A stretch of 64,000 nucleotides of DNA from positions 1,240,001-1,304,000 of the forward strand of contig JAITTY010000006.1 of the NCBI GenBank assembly GCA_031286695.1, written 5' to 3'. Source of the DNA: Sphingobacterium sp. (GTDB lineage: Bacteria; Bacteroidota; Bacteroidia; Sphingobacteriales; Sphingobacteriaceae). Position 1 is the first letter of the stretch. Every line of letters begins with the position of its first letter. Positions 9,060-17,673 of the stretch are shown one piece after another. The notes beneath the pieces were generated by a model. The model saw only the letters and a program-made list of their open reading frames with translations, searched no databases and was not told the DNA's origin. The translations under genes and the position numbers were made by a program.

Positions 9060-10559
9060 ATGAAAGATCTAAATAAGCTAATAAAAGAAGCGCAACAATT
9101 TGAATTGCAGGCTGTCACAAGAAGACATTTTCTAAAGGATTGTGTGGCCGGTATTGGAGGTATTGCTTTGGGTAGTTTGTTGACGAGTTGTAATGGATGG
9201 GGGCAGTCAAAATCAGCAGAAAAGTTGGATCTGAATGCACTCAATCCGCTGGTACCCAAGCCTCCTCATTTCCCAGGTAAGGCTAAAAGTGTAATTTATC
9301 TGCATATGGCCGGCGCTCCGTCGCAATTGGAGTTATTTGATTACAAGCCTGCATTGCAGAAATTACATAATCAACCTTGCCCGGAATCCTTGCTCGCAGG
9401 AAAGAAATTTGCCTTTATTCGTGGGATTCCAAAAATGTTGGGGCCACAGGCTACTTTTAAACAGTATGGAGCAAGTGGGGCTTGGGTATCAGATCATTTG
9501 CCTCACTTTAGTAAAGTTGTTGATGAAGTAAGTTTTCTGAAGGCCGTGCATACCGATCAGTTCAATCACGGTCCAGCGCAATTGTTTATGCATACGGGAA
9601 GTGCCCGTCTCGGTCGGCCAAGCATTGGTTCATGGGTAACTTATGGTCTGGGATCTGAAAATAGCAATTTACCCGGATTTGTTGTGTTAACATCGGGAGG
9701 TAAAACGCCGGATGCAGGGAAAAGTGTTTGGGGAAGTGGATTTTTACCATCGGTATACCAAGGCGTTCAATGTCGTTCAAAGGGTGACCCCGTATTGTAT
9801 ATTGCCGATCCTGAAGGAATGGGAAGGGATATGAAGCGTGATTTGATTGATGCCATAAATAACGTCAACAAAACAGAATACGATACCTTTAAAGACCCAG
9901 AAACCTTGTCGCGGATTGCACAATATGAGATGGCTTATAAAATGCAGGTTGCAGTGCCTGAAGTGATGGACATCAATAATGAACCTGCTTATATTCACGA
10001 ATTGTATGGAACTGAGCCGGGTAAAGAATCGTTTGCCAATAATTGCCTTTTGGCTCGGAAACTCGTAGAACAAGGAGTACGATTCGTTCAGTTATTTGAT
10101 TGGGGTTGGGACAGCCACGGTACTAATCCCGCAGATTCGATTGATCTTGGCTTTAAAAATAAATGCCGGGAGATAGATCGACCAATGACCGCATTGATTA
10201 TGGATCTAAAACAACGTGGTTTGCTGGAAGAAACACTAGTCGTGTGGGGAGGGGAATTTGGACGCACACCGATGCAAGAAAATAGGGACAACAGCGATAT
10301 GCCATTCCTGGGACGCGATCATCATACAGACGCCTATACCATCTGGATGGCAGGCGGGGGAGTTCGTAATGGCATAAGTTACGGTCAAACCGATGATATC
10401 GGGTTCGCTGGGGTAGAAGGGCGCAGTTCTGTACATGATGTCCATGCGACCATGCTCCATCTTTTGGGTTTTGATCATGAGAAATTTACATACGATTTTC
10501 AAGGAAGACCATTCCGATTGACAGATGTGGAGGGTGAACTTATTCAAGCTATAATTTAA
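9060..10559 (+). CDS. DUF1501 protein with Tat signal
   Basis: This 499-residue protein belongs to DUF1501, which has an alkaline-phosphatase/sulfatase-like fold. Its N terminus carries a twin-arginine motif (TRRHFLKDC, about 20-28), a hydrophobic stretch, then LLTSC, which also fits a lipobox, so it may be a Tat-exported lipoprotein. Recognisable blocks are YLHMAGAPSQLELFDYKP, HGPAQLFMHTGS, LPGFVVL, DWGWDSHG and GGEFGRTPM. DUF1501 genes nearly always travel with DUF1553 genes, as here (175 bases apart). The chemistry is uncharacterised. The 175-base spacer shows no terminator. Confidence 0.88.
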   Translation: MKDLNKLIKEAQQFELQAVTRRHFLKDCVAGIGGIALGSLLTSCNGWGQSKSAEKLDLNALNPLVPKPPHFPGKAKSVIYLHMAGAPSQLELFDYKPALQKLHNQPCPESLLAGKKFAFIRGIPKMLGPQATFKQYGASGAWVSDHLPHFSKVVDEVSFLKAVHTDQFNHGPAQLFMHTGSARLGRPSIGSWVTYGLGSENSNLPGFVVLTSGGKTPDAGKSVWGSGFLPSVYQGVQCRSKGDPVLYIADPEGMGRDMKRDLIDAINNVNKTEYDTFKDPETLSRIAQYEMAYKMQVAVPEVMDINNEPAYIHELYGTEPGKESFANNCLLARKLVEQGVRFVQLFDWGWDSHGTNPADSIDLGFKNKCREIDRPMTALIMDLKQRGLLEETLVVWGGEFGRTPMQENRDNSDMPFLGRDHHTDAYTIWMAGGGVRNGISYGQTDDIGFAGVEGRSSVHDVHATMLHLLGFDHEKFTYDFQGRPFRLTDVEGELIQAII

Positions 10560-10563
10560 AAAT

Positions 10564-11436
10564 ATGAAACAACTTCTAGTATTAATTTTATTTATGAGCA
10601 GTTTTTTATCCATGACTGCCCAGCAGTTACACATTAAATATTATTGCACCAATTGGGGAAATAGCGATTCCTGGGATACGTTCTGTCTCCGGGTGAAAAA
10701 TGCTGGTTACGATGGTGTTGAATCTTGGTTACCTGGTAGTCCAAATGAGCGCAAGGAGATGATCGATGCATTACATAAATATGGATTGAGTTTAGGATTG
10801 CTTTCAGGCGGATCGGGCGGAACTTATGAGGAATATAAACAAAGTTTTAAGCGTAATTTGGATGAAGCAGCACAGCTGAAACCCGATTATATCAATTGCC
10901 ATACAGGTAAAGATTATTACTCTTTTGAGCAGAATAAAACATTGATTGAGCTTGCCGATGCGGCTAAAAATAAGTACCACATCCCCGTTTATCATGAGAC
11001 TCATCGCGGAAGATTTAGTTTTGCAGCTCATGTGACAAAAGAATATTTAGAGAAGATTCCGACCTTACAACTTGCATTGGATATCTCGCATTGGTGCAAT
11101 GTGCACGAATCAATGCTTTCTGATCAGACCGAGGCTGTAACAAAAGCGCTTTCCAGAACGGAGCACATTCATGCACGAATTGGGCATCCCGAAGGACCAC
11201 AAGTCAATGACCCCGCGGCTCCTGAATGGAAGAGTATCGTTGCACAACATTTGACCTGGTGGGATAAAGTTGTTGCTAAGCACAAGGAAAATGGGGTGAA
11301 GTTATTGACCATAACGACCGAGTTTGGTCCAGCGGGTTATTTACCCACATTACCATTTACACAACAACCGGTGGCCGATCAATGGTCAATCAATGTTTAT
11401 ATGTTGCATTTACTCAAAGACAGATATAAAGAATGA
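10564..11436 (+). CDS. Secreted sugar phosphate isomerase/epimerase-like TIM barrel
   Basis: A 290-residue AP-endonuclease-2/xylose-isomerase-like TIM barrel with a signal peptide (MKQLLVLILFMSSFLSMTAQQ). Likely metal ligands are in YHETHRGR (about 141), LALDISHW (about 170), HIHARIGHPEG (about 197) and ITTEFGPAGY (about 258), the usual E-D-H-E pattern. It starts 4 bases after the DUF1501 stop and its own stop overlaps the next start, so the genes are co-transcribed. It probably isomerises or epimerises a sugar or cyclitol outside the cytoplasm. The exact substrate is unknown. Confidence 0.85.
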   Translation: MKQLLVLILFMSSFLSMTAQQLHIKYYCTNWGNSDSWDTFCLRVKNAGYDGVESWLPGSPNERKEMIDALHKYGLSLGLLSGGSGGTYEEYKQSFKRNLDEAAQLKPDYINCHTGKDYYSFEQNKTLIELADAAKNKYHIPVYHETHRGRFSFAAHVTKEYLEKIPTLQLALDISHWCNVHESMLSDQTEAVTKALSRTEHIHARIGHPEGPQVNDPAAPEWKSIVAQHLTWWDKVVAKHKENGVKLLTITTEFGPAGYLPTLPFTQQPVADQWSINVYMLHLLKDRYKE

Positions 11437-12845
11437 TAGTTTTCTTTGATGAATTATTGGGCTTTTTGGGACGATTTCACCCGCTTTTGGTCCATCTACC
11501 GATCGGCATATTATTGTTGGCTTTTGTTATGGCAATTAGGACTCAGTTTAAAGGCGGAGATATGTATTTGCCTGCTATTAAGCTCTCCTTATTCCTAGGG
11601 ACTATCGCTGCTATAGTAGCTGCTTTATCGGGTTATCTGCTTTCACGAAATGGAGGTTATGAGGAGGATGTCCTGAGTTATCACAAGTGGCTGGGAATTG
11701 CCGTGGCTATCAGTAGTTTATTGCTTTGGTTTCTTTATCGTAAGGAATCTCCTGGTGCATTTCGCTTTTGGCTTTTTTTCATACTGGTACTCTTAATTGG
11801 GGTGACTGGACACTACGGTGGAACACTGACACATGGAAAGGGTTACTTTGTGGAAGCTATGCCGGTAGCACTTAAAAAGCTGTTTAAAACGGAGGAAGCT
11901 AAAGAGGAGGTTCTTATCGTTCAAAATGTGCAAGAAGCAGAAGCCTATAAGGGAATTATTCAACCTATTCTAAAACAGCGTTGTCAAAGCTGCCATGGGC
12001 AAAGAAAGCAGGAAGGGGGACTGGCATTGGATACAAAAGAGAATTTGTTAAAAGGAGGAGAGAACGGCACAGTGCTAAATTCAAATGATTCGAAAAAGAG
12101 TGAATTATATGCCCGGTTGGTGTTGCCCGAGGGACATAAGAAACGTATGCCCCCTAAAGGTCGTACACCGATAACTGCTGATCAGATAAAACTGATTGCC
12201 TGGTGGATTGATCAAGGAGCCAATTTTGATAAAAAAGTGCATGAAATACCACAAACGGAGGAAATAGCTCATTTGTTGAAAAAACTGGAAACAGGGGAAA
12301 AAGAGGAGTCTGCTGTATTGTATGCTGATCTACCGGCAGCACCAGCTTTGCCAAAAGATAAAGTTGATGCTTGGCAGGCTAAGGGTATTAAGATCATCCA
12401 AGTTGCAAAAGATAATAACTTCGTGTTGGTTAATGCGATTAATTATCCTCAATTTAATGATAAGGACCTACAGGAATTGTTAGCCATTAAGGATAATATT
12501 GTTCAGCTGAAATTAGGAAATACGGCTGTTACAGATCTTGCTTTTTCAACATTTTCGGCAATGCCCATTCTTTCCCGTCTGCATCTGGAAAATACAAAAA
12601 TTTCCGATGCTGGATTGAGCCAGCTGAAAGGCCTGTCAAAATTAACGTATTTGAATCTGACAGGCACAAAAGTTACATCAAAAGGTTTATCAAAACTGAA
12701 CGAGCTTCCGAGTTTAAAGAACGTCTATCTCTATAAGACCGTAAATCAGGAAGTTGCCGGGATAAAGCAGTTGAATGCTAAAATTAAGGCAGATACCGGT
12801 AATTATAGTTTGCCTTTTATTGAAACCGATACAATCAGGTTTTGA
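11433..12845 (+). CDS. DUF2231 membrane protein with cytochrome-like and leucine-rich domains
   Basis: A 470-residue protein with three parts. The N-terminal DUF2231 region (about 1-140) has four or five membrane segments and the LGRFHPLLVHLPIGILLLAF signature. A PSCyt1 domain follows with the heme motif CQSCH near residue 184 and KRMPPKGRTPITADQIKLI. The C terminus (about 335-445) carries leucine-rich repeats such as LSRLHLENTKISDAGLSQLK. ATG overlaps the preceding stop (ATGA at 11433-11436), indicating translational coupling. It may anchor or exchange electrons with the first gene's product (inference). Confidence 0.87.
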   Translation: MIVFFDELLGFLGRFHPLLVHLPIGILLLAFVMAIRTQFKGGDMYLPAIKLSLFLGTIAAIVAALSGYLLSRNGGYEEDVLSYHKWLGIAVAISSLLLWFLYRKESPGAFRFWLFFILVLLIGVTGHYGGTLTHGKGYFVEAMPVALKKLFKTEEAKEEVLIVQNVQEAEAYKGIIQPILKQRCQSCHGQRKQEGGLALDTKENLLKGGENGTVLNSNDSKKSELYARLVLPEGHKKRMPPKGRTPITADQIKLIAWWIDQGANFDKKVHEIPQTEEIAHLLKKLETGEKEESAVLYADLPAAPALPKDKVDAWQAKGIKIIQVAKDNNFVLVNAINYPQFNDKDLQELLAIKDNIVQLKLGNTAVTDLAFSTFSAMPILSRLHLENTKISDAGLSQLKGLSKLTYLNLTGTKVTSKGLSKLNELPSLKNVYLYKTVNQEVAGIKQLNAKIKADTGNYSLPFIETDTIRF

Positions 12846-12926
12846 GCTGTTATTGGGCTTGCTAGCTATACGCTGGAAATCCGCGATCCAAATGAAAAAC
12901 TATTGTACAATTTAACGATGGGGTAA
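12846..12926 (+). pseudogene. In-frame coding-like tail after the DUF2231 stop
   Basis: Directly after the TGA at 12843-12845 the same frame stays open for 26 codons, with the stretch SYTLEIRDPNEKLLYNLTMG, before TAA at 12924-12926. It resembles protein sequence. It could be a stop-codon mutation product or the remnant of another gene. Evidence is compositional only. Confidence 0.25.
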
Positions 12927-13053
12927 GATGGGTAAGTAATTTAGGGAAAATAAACAGGATATTTTAGCAGATAGGAAACGAGTATACAAAGAAGAATGCA
13001 GAAAAGGCTTTAGAGTAATATAAAATAGGAATGCTAAGGTGACGATTTCAAAT

Positions 13054-13089
13054 AAAAGAGCAGCAGGAATTTGGACTGCTGCTCTTTTT
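13054..13089. terminator. Bidirectional terminator
   Basis: AAAAGAGCAGCAG (13054-13066) pairs with CTGCTGCTCTTTT (13076-13088), with A and T tracts on the two sides. It lies between convergent operons. Confidence 0.85.
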
Positions 13090-13108
13090 ACATCGCGATA
13101 AGCTGTTT

Positions 13109-14407
13109 TTATTTCTTGCCAGCATCTTCTAATAATTCGATGGCATCGTAAAGCACACCTGCTTCACCTCTAAAAGTTCCTGAACCCTCTGGTTTGTTAT
13201 CTTTTGTGTACCATTCATAAAAACCTTTATTTTTGATAACACGAGCAAGCATCGGCTGTATTTGCTCGTAAGCTTCCTGTTGAAAACCATTTTTAACGAG
13301 CTGCTGAATCATACGCCCACCGAACCAGGTCCAGTCCCCACCATTTTGGTAACCATACGGATACATGCCTTTGTTTTTAAATGAACCTGCAGGATAAGTT
13401 GGGTACACGGTAAGTCCAATTGTTGCCGCACCAGCGTCTTTTACATTTTTAATCATTTTATCCAATGAAACTTTTATTTGCTCTTTGCTGAGTAAATTAG
13501 CCTCAATAGCGATAGCTGTTCCACCATGATAATAGATTTGATTTTCATCAAAATCAGCTGCAAATGGAGAGCCTTTGATATAAATATGGGGAATAAACTT
13601 TTGGTTCTTTTCATCCCAAAGGTGTTTCATGGTATTACTTGCTATGGAAGCTCTGATTTTTTCCCATTTTTCTTTTTTCTCAGGAAGTAGATCCATGTAG
13701 TTGTCAAGGGCGATCAAAAACATCGCATTGTCGTAGATGTCCAAAGCAATATGCGAATTTTCATCTAGATGTACACCCCAGTCATGCTCGGGTTGAACGT
13801 CGCCCCAATCAACCGTAGTTGCGCCCCAAATTAAACCATAAGTATCATTATAACGTTTGTCCAATAAAAATTGCAAAGCATGTTCCATGCGATCCTTTAC
13901 AGTTGCATCACCAATTTTTTCATTGAGAAAAGCTTTGTCTTTAGTTGCAACGATGTATTTATGTACCGCTTGGATTAAAGAGGATTCCTGGTCTGTTTCA
14001 ACGGTGTTTTTGTGTGCAGCATAATCGGGAGCCAAGGTGCTCGTGATGGTGTAATAGTCCGATACGCCATTTTTTAAGCTGGACTTTTTGACAAAACCAT
14101 CGGCAATATTACCATCAGAACCTTGTAGTTTAAAGAACAAAGCCAATTGATCTTTGATCTGTTCATGGGGATGTACTTTTGTTGCTAAGGTGATAAATGT
14201 ATTGTAATCTCTAATCCATACCTCACTGTATCCATCCCCCGCATTGAATCCGCTTTTGATGATGTTCGTAGCCATATCTTTGACAATATGGAAGCTGCTA
14301 TCTTTTTGGATGCTGTCTTGTAAATTGTTCGTAGCTGCTTTACTGCCCGCGTTTTGGCAGGACAGTAATAGGAGCGATGAAGATAATGCGAAAAATATAG
14401 TTCTCAT
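13109..14407 (-). CDS. Six-hairpin glycosidase-like lipoprotein, first paralogue
   Basis: This 432-residue protein starts with a lipoprotein signal (SSSLLLLSCQ, lipobox Cys about 17). The rest looks like an (alpha/alpha)6-barrel glycosidase: GYSEVWIRDYNTF, NTVETDQESSLI, TTVDWGDVQPEHDWG, YYHGGTAIAIEA, YQNGGDWTWFGGRMIQQL and NKGFYEWY. The acidic residues in ETDQE, DWGD and GGDW are candidate catalytic residues. It lacks the GH125 signature (TGDI.AMWLRDS) and may belong to the GH63/GDE-related clan. It is the last gene of a MFS-isomerase-hydrolase operon, 29 bases after the isomerase. A second copy is encoded at 18476-19807. Substrate is probably an alpha-mannoside or glucoside (inference). Confidence 0.7.
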   Translation of the reverse strand: MRTIFFALSSSLLLLSCQNAGSKAATNNLQDSIQKDSSFHIVKDMATNIIKSGFNAGDGYSEVWIRDYNTFITLATKVHPHEQIKDQLALFFKLQGSDGNIADGFVKKSSLKNGVSDYYTITSTLAPDYAAHKNTVETDQESSLIQAVHKYIVATKDKAFLNEKIGDATVKDRMEHALQFLLDKRYNDTYGLIWGATTVDWGDVQPEHDWGVHLDENSHIALDIYDNAMFLIALDNYMDLLPEKKEKWEKIRASIASNTMKHLWDEKNQKFIPHIYIKGSPFAADFDENQIYYHGGTAIAIEANLLSKEQIKVSLDKMIKNVKDAGAATIGLTVYPTYPAGSFKNKGMYPYGYQNGGDWTWFGGRMIQQLVKNGFQQEAYEQIQPMLARVIKNKGFYEWYTKDNKPEGSGTFRGEAGVLYDAIELLEDAGKK

Positions 14408-14436
14408 TGTGCTGTTTGTTTATAATAATGGTTTGA

Positions 14437-16191
14437 TTAACATTTGGATTCTTTGACAAAAGATTGGATAACCTTTGCCTTACCGTTTCCTAAATTACGC
14501 AATGTATAGGACCCAGCAGCAGCTGGAACGGCAAAAGTCTCGGCATAATGGAAGACCCTTTTCATGCCATTAGCTGTCGTCAGCTCAATTGCCTCGCCCT
14601 CGACAAGCATCATGATATGACACTGTCCCTGCGTTTCAATCGAAACATCCTGATCGAATTCGTATCTAAAAACATCGTAGAAATGATCTTCATGCGTTGG
14701 CAAATGTATTCTTGTTGTTTGCGCATCAAGGACTTTTTCACTGGGCTGAGATAGCAGTGTGTTTTTTACGACATCGCCTTTCCGGCTAAAATTGAGGTTA
14801 GCGAATGCTCTATCAATATTTAATGGACGTGGTTTCCCATCTAAATCCGGACGCACCCAGTCGTACATTTTAAAGGTATAATTGTAAGGCGTTGCACTGA
14901 TTTCGAGTACGAGATTATTCTCTCCGGAAGAATGTACGGTACCATGTGGAATCAAATATAACTGGTGTTTCTTGGATTCGAATTTTTGAACGTATTGCTC
15001 GATATCCATAGCTATTCCGCTATGGAAGCTCTCTTCTAAAGCTGAGCGAAATTTGTCTGCATCAATTGTTTGCTGAAAGCCTAGATACACTTTTGCGTCC
15101 TCTTTTCTATCAACGATATAGTATGATTCGTCCTGTGTGAAGTTTTCTCCAAATTCTGCTTTTGCATAAGCTGGACTGGGGTGACATTGAATGGATAGGT
15201 TGCCGCCATCAAAGGTATCCAGGAAATTGAAGCGTATTGGAAATTCAACATCGAAACGTTGCTGTGCATGACCGAGTACATTGGCACTTTCTTGAAACAT
15301 CAACTGATCGAATGAAATTTCGAGAGTATGTCCATCTGCTTCGAGCAAAATACCATTTTCGGGGACAATCATTTCGAAAGACCATGCATAGTTTTTGACA
15401 TCCTGATCGATGCCTGTAAGGTGCTCTTTCATCCACTGTCCACCCCATACTCCGGGTTCAAAAGTTGGTCGTACGCGGAAGTAATTTTGGGACATGGTTT
15501 GCAATGTATCGCGTAGATCCTTCCCCGTAATCCATGGTAAGCTGTGGGACGATTGTTGATCGGCAAGAATTTCGACACGGGACAAGATGGATCTTTTATG
15601 TCGGTTCAATATTTCCCAGTCGACAAAATAATAACGCTTATAGGTTTCCTTTTGATTGGTTTGTGTTGAACAGCCTAAGTTTAAAGCTTCTCCCGTACGC
15701 ATGCGTTGAATAAGCACGTTTTTAGGCAGATCAATAAACATCAGTTGACTAGACGTATCAACTAATGATGCTCCAGGACCATAAAAGATGGTATACTCGC
15801 CTTGTGTTGATTCGGCGTTTGCTCGTATGGTTTGAAGTTTCGCAAGCTTTTGGTTATCAAAGTATTCAATGAGCTGAATCCCGGCTTTTTTTCCGAACAA
15901 TGGATCATTGCCGCCTAGGTAGGGGGAGACAATATCCTGGATGGCTGATTCCGATTTTAAGGCAGAATCCATCGCAATAAATCGTGCGGCTATGCCCTGT
16001 TTTTCAAATTCTTGCTTCAGGTTGGGGATGATTGTGTTCCAGTTAACACCTACAAAACCATCAATGCTATGTATATTATGTGTAATGAGATGTGCAACAA
16101 GATCTTGGTAAGAATTTGATAAGGATCCTTGAACTGGAAACGTCGGCGCGATTTCGTACTGAAAAGGTTTTGTTTGAGTATTAGAATACAT
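14437..16191 (-). CDS. Class I mannose-6-phosphate isomerase with N-terminal kinase-like region
   Basis: This 584-residue protein has a C-terminal PMI cupin half (about 230-584). Likely zinc ligands lie in IQCHPSPAYAKAEFGE (Gln, His, Glu) and in IPHGTVHSSGENN. It should interconvert mannose 6-phosphate and fructose 6-phosphate in the cytoplasm. The first 220 residues are extra compared with the usual 300-400-residue enzyme. They resemble a uridine-kinase/AAA-type nucleotide-binding domain, but the expected P-loop reads DGFVGVNWNTI, without GKS/T. The extension is therefore probably non-catalytic or regulatory. The gene sits 54 bases downstream of the sugar porter. Confidence 0.82.
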   Translation of the reverse strand: MYSNTQTKPFQYEIAPTFPVQGSLSNSYQDLVAHLITHNIHSIDGFVGVNWNTIIPNLKQEFEKQGIAARFIAMDSALKSESAIQDIVSPYLGGNDPLFGKKAGIQLIEYFDNQKLAKLQTIRANAESTQGEYTIFYGPGASLVDTSSQLMFIDLPKNVLIQRMRTGEALNLGCSTQTNQKETYKRYYFVDWEILNRHKRSILSRVEILADQQSSHSLPWITGKDLRDTLQTMSQNYFRVRPTFEPGVWGGQWMKEHLTGIDQDVKNYAWSFEMIVPENGILLEADGHTLEISFDQLMFQESANVLGHAQQRFDVEFPIRFNFLDTFDGGNLSIQCHPSPAYAKAEFGENFTQDESYYIVDRKEDAKVYLGFQQTIDADKFRSALEESFHSGIAMDIEQYVQKFESKKHQLYLIPHGTVHSSGENNLVLEISATPYNYTFKMYDWVRPDLDGKPRPLNIDRAFANLNFSRKGDVVKNTLLSQPSEKVLDAQTTRIHLPTHEDHFYDVFRYEFDQDVSIETQGQCHIMMLVEGEAIELTTANGMKRVFHYAETFAVPAAAGSYTLRNLGNGKAKVIQSFVKESKC

Positions 16192-16245
16192 ATTGATGTA
16201 ATTTTTTATTGCAAATGAATGATGTTGGAATAAATAGCTTTTTGC

Positions 16246-17583
16246 TTACTTGTTTGTTGATTTTTTGTTGTGTTTTTCAATCCAGAATTTTTCGATCTCC
16301 TCCAAAGGTTTGCCCTTCGTTTCTGGAAGAAATCCAAGTACAACAAGGAAAGCGATGGCACAGAAAAATGCAAACAACCAGAACGTATAGCGGGCTCCCC
16401 AGGAAGCGAGAAGAATAGGCGTTAGTTGCCCCACGATCGCATCGGAAATCCACATCACCATAATACTGATACCCATGGCACGAGCCCGGATGGCATTAGG
16501 GAAGATTTCGGCTGCGACGACAAATTTTAGTGGGCCAATGGAAAAAGCAAAGAAAAATAGAAATGAAAGTATCGCGATAATCAATGCGATATTATTGACT
16601 TGACCTTGATTAAAAAGATAACCAGTAACCAGCAAACTCAGGGTAGCACCTACAGTTCCCAAAAGATATAAGGGACGTCTACCCCAATTATCAACCTTCC
16701 AGATGGCAAAGAAAGTAAATAGCACATTGGCGGCTCCAAAGAATAACTGGGCATGATAGGAATTGTTTAATGAAATACCTGATTCAAGCAATATGCTCGG
16801 ACCATAATAAACAATTGCGTTTATGCCACTGAGCTGTGAAAATAAAGGGAGGAATAAGCCCAATAGAAAGGCTTTGCGATAAATAGGAGAGAACAGATCA
16901 CGTAGATTTCCTTTTGAGGAAACATGGCTGACCTCTTGTATATCCGATAGTCCTAATGTGGCACTGATCGCCGCAACTTCAGTGTTTCGTCCATTTTTAG
17001 AAAGCCAACGCGGACTCTCAGGAATAAAGTAAACACCGATGCATAACAATAAAGCCGGTATTGCGCCAACTAAAAACATATTTCGCCACAGTTCATTTTG
17101 CTGGGCGGAGCTATATTCAAGAATCAGGTAATTGCTGATATAGGCAAATAGGATACCGAATGTAATAGCGAGCTGGTAACAGGTGACTGACCTTCCTCTA
17201 AATTTGCTTGGCGATATTTCCGCGAGATATAGGGGCACAACGATTGAGGCGATTCCAACACCTAAGCCCCCAATGCTTCTACTCGCAATCAATATGCTGT
17301 AAGAAGGACTGAATCCACAGCCAATTGCTGAGAATAAAAAAAGCAGGGCCGCAGTAACAAAGGCCGGTTTTCGGCCGTATTTATCTGTCAATGGTCCTGT
17401 GAAAAATACACCAACAATACAGCCTAGCAAGGCTGAACTGACAAAAATGCCCTCTTGAGCAGGAGATAGTCCGAAAAATTGCTTCACCAATGGCAAAGCA
17501 CCTGCAATTACAGCCATATCGAAACCGAAAAGGAGTCCTCCAAGTGAAACGATACATAAAATGATGATAAATTTCTTCGACAT
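16246..17583 (-). CDS. Sugar porter family MFS transporter
   Basis: This 445-residue inner-membrane protein has twelve predicted membrane segments. It carries the sugar-porter marks: GFDMAVIAGAL in TM1, DKYGRKPAF between TM2 and TM3, PESPRWL at the end of the N-terminal half, QLSGINAIVYYGPSI in TM7 and FLPETKGKPLEEIE at the C terminus. Such transporters move hexoses by proton symport. It leads an operon with the mannose-6-phosphate isomerase and a glycosidase-like lipoprotein, pointing to mannose or a mannoside product. Its promoter carries a palindrome next to the divergent GntR gene. The ATG at 17583 agrees with the promoter position. Confidence 0.9.
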   Translation of the reverse strand: MSKKFIIILCIVSLGGLLFGFDMAVIAGALPLVKQFFGLSPAQEGIFVSSALLGCIVGVFFTGPLTDKYGRKPAFVTAALLFLFSAIGCGFSPSYSILIASRSIGGLGVGIASIVVPLYLAEISPSKFRGRSVTCYQLAITFGILFAYISNYLILEYSSAQQNELWRNMFLVGAIPALLLCIGVYFIPESPRWLSKNGRNTEVAAISATLGLSDIQEVSHVSSKGNLRDLFSPIYRKAFLLGLFLPLFSQLSGINAIVYYGPSILLESGISLNNSYHAQLFFGAANVLFTFFAIWKVDNWGRRPLYLLGTVGATLSLLVTGYLFNQGQVNNIALIIAILSFLFFFAFSIGPLKFVVAAEIFPNAIRARAMGISIMVMWISDAIVGQLTPILLASWGARYTFWLFAFFCAIAFLVVLGFLPETKGKPLEEIEKFWIEKHNKKSTNK

Positions 17584-17600
17584 CTGAGGTTTATATTAAT

Positions 17601-17612
17601 ATGTATATACAT
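17601..17612. promoter_or_regulatory. Candidate GntR operator in the porter/regulator promoter
   Basis: ATGTATATACAT is a perfect 12-bp palindrome. It lies directly downstream of the minus-strand -7 box (17614-17621), where a bound repressor would block initiation. Near-identical sites occur at 19963-19974 and 20106-20117. Confidence 0.65.
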
Positions 17613-17613
17613 A

Positions 17614-17641
17614 CAAACATATGTCTATTTTTTTAATTATG
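17614..17641 (-). promoter_or_regulatory. Promoter of the porter operon
   Basis: On the minus strand TATGTTTG (17614-17621) is an exact TAnnTTTG -7 box. A TTTG -33 element lies 20 bases further upstream. It starts transcription of the porter, isomerase and glycosidase genes. Confidence 0.65.
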
Positions 17642-17673
17642 CAAAAAATCTTATTTTAGCACAAGCAATCCAA

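Noticed and set aside
10236..10634. 132-codon frame antisense to the DUF1501 gene
   Set aside because: Shadow of the DUF1501 frame and the next gene start; no motif.
13109..14407. GH125 alpha-1,6-mannosidase
   Set aside because: The GH125 signature blocks are absent, although length and context would fit.
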